This document shows, piece after piece, positions 5,241 to 5,932 of a DNA stretch of 5,932 bases. Numbering within the stretch: the stretch's first letter is position 1; the number at the start of each line of letters is the position of its first letter. Below the pieces are notes generated by a model that was not told the origin of the DNA, did not search any database, and was given only the letters and a program-made list of their open reading frames with translations. This stretch comes from Bacteroidales bacterium UBA1237 (GTDB lineage Bacteria > Bacteroidota > Bacteroidia > Bacteroidales > UBA932), in contig DBWN01000030.1 of assembly GCA_002308935.1 (NCBI GenBank), positions 1-5,932 of the forward strand, in the 5' to 3' direction. The translations under genes were made by a program, and so were the position numbers.

Positions 5241-5932
5241 ATGGAAGTACGTGCCAAGAAAGCCTTGGGTCAGCATTTTCTGACTGACCAGACAATCGCA
5301 AAGAATATAGTGTCCTCATTGGAAAGACCGGGAGACGTTCTTGAGGTCGGTCCGGGAATGGGTGTGCTCACCCAATATCTTCTCCAAAGGGAAGAGCTGA
5401 ATCTTAAACTCGTTGAAATTGACGGCGAGTCGGTTGACTATCTTATGCGGCATTTCCCCGGAATGCAGGGCAGACTTCTTCAGGATGACTTCCTGAAGAT
5501 GAACCTTCCGAAGACTTTCGAGGGCGATTTTTCCATAATAGGCAATTTCCCGTACAATATATCATCACAGATATTCTTCAAGATTATTGATTTCAAAGAC
5601 AGAGTCCCCGAAGTAGTATGCATGATCCAGAAGGAAGTTGCAGAACGCATTGCGGAAAAACCGGGAACAAAAACTTACGGTATTCTATCTGTCCTTCTTC
5701 AGGCTTGGTACGACATAGAATATCTGTTCACCGTAGGACAAGGGGCTTTCGCGCCGCCACCAAAGGTCCAATCCGCCGTCATCAGGCTCAGAAGGAATTC
5801 AAGGCAGGATCTGGGAGTACCTTATTCTCTGTTCAAGGCTGTGGTAAAGACTTCTTTCGGGCAGAGAAGGAAGACACTTCGCAATTCTCTCAAACCGCTC
5901 ATCAAAGCCAAGGCTGAGAGGGAGGGTTGGTC
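5241..5932 (+). CDS. ksgA: 16S rRNA (adenine1518/1519-N6) dimethyltransferase KsgA, 3' truncated by window
   Basis: The frame is open from ATG 5241 to the window edge, giving 230 codons plus two bases. The family usually has about 255-275 residues, so roughly 30-40 C-terminal residues are missing. The enzyme uses S-adenosylmethionine to dimethylate two adjacent adenines in helix 45 of 16S rRNA during 30S subunit maturation. The N-terminal RNA-contact motif LGQHFL is at residues 9-14 and the SAM-binding motif EVGPGMGVLT at 35-44. The acidic Glu59-Ile-Asp61 follows and would bind the ribose. The catalytic motif NFPYNISSQ is at 102-110, with Phe instead of the common Leu. KEVAERI lies at 131-137 and APPPKVQSAVIRL at 171-183. 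The C-terminal domain starts with SFGQRRKTLRN (205-215). The start is supported by the GQHFL motif lying within 15 residues, as usual for the family. The gene diverges from aspS. Confidence 0.96.
   Translation, partial: MEVRAKKALGQHFLTDQTIAKNIVSSLERPGDVLEVGPGMGVLTQYLLQREELNLKLVEIDGESVDYLMRHFPGMQGRLLQDDFLKMNLPKTFEGDFSIIGNFPYNISSQIFFKIIDFKDRVPEVVCMIQKEVAERIAEKPGTKTYGILSVLLQAWYDIEYLFTVGQGAFAPPPKVQSAVIRLRRNSRQDLGVPYSLFKAVVKTSFGQRRKTLRNSLKPLIKAKAEREGW

Noticed and set aside
5618..5917. Rightward 99-codon open frame within ksgA
   Set aside because: It is in another frame of ksgA, whose own frame carries PPPKVQSAVIRL and FGQRRKTLRN over the same bases.
1..5932. A hidden multi-gene defence, biosynthetic or phage system
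   Set aside because: Every long open frame is either a recognised housekeeping gene, the CpXC gene or an antisense shadow. Apart from the IS end there is no accessory content in this window.

Overview
The window looks like a housekeeping stretch of a Bacteroidota chromosome, probably Bacteroidales. Three things point there. None of the five main genes has a Shine-Dalgarno sequence before its start. Matches to the Bacteroidota -7 promoter element TAnnTTTG lie upstream of four of the five. The KsgA methyltransferase carries NFPY in place of the more usual NLPY, which as I recall is common in this phylum. Base composition looks like mid-40s to about 50% GC by eye. No finer placement is supportable.

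Layout from left to right. Positions 1-92 are the end of an IS3-family (IS150-group-like) insertion sequence. Its terminal inverted repeat ends at 92, and the first 15 codons of its orfA run leftward off the window. A strong hairpin (122-147) then terminates ychF, which is read leftward (1270-167). A 155-bp divergent promoter region separates ychF from galK (1426-2577, rightward). galK converges on a CpXC-type zinc-ribbon protein gene (3305-2652, leftward), and a bidirectional terminator at about 2590-2630 lies between them. Upstream of the CpXC gene is aspS (5132-3354, leftward). A terminator-like hairpin fills most of the 48-bp gap between these two. aspS diverges from ksgA/rsmA (5241 to beyond the window edge, rightward) across a 108-bp promoter region with striking symmetry.

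Functionally, ychF (ribosome-associated ATPase), aspS (aspartyl-tRNA synthetase) and ksgA (16S rRNA dimethyltransferase) all serve translation. galK phosphorylates galactose for the Leloir pathway and stands alone here, with no galT, galM, galE or transporter beside it. The CpXC protein is of unknown function. Apart from the aspS/CpXC pair, each gene appears to be its own transcription unit.

I found no cryptic multi-gene system, CRISPR array, tRNA or rRNA. The observations most worth a second look are the insertion sequence at the left edge and its IR-like flank, the palindromic aspS/ksgA divergent promoter, and the hairpin just before the CpXC start codon.
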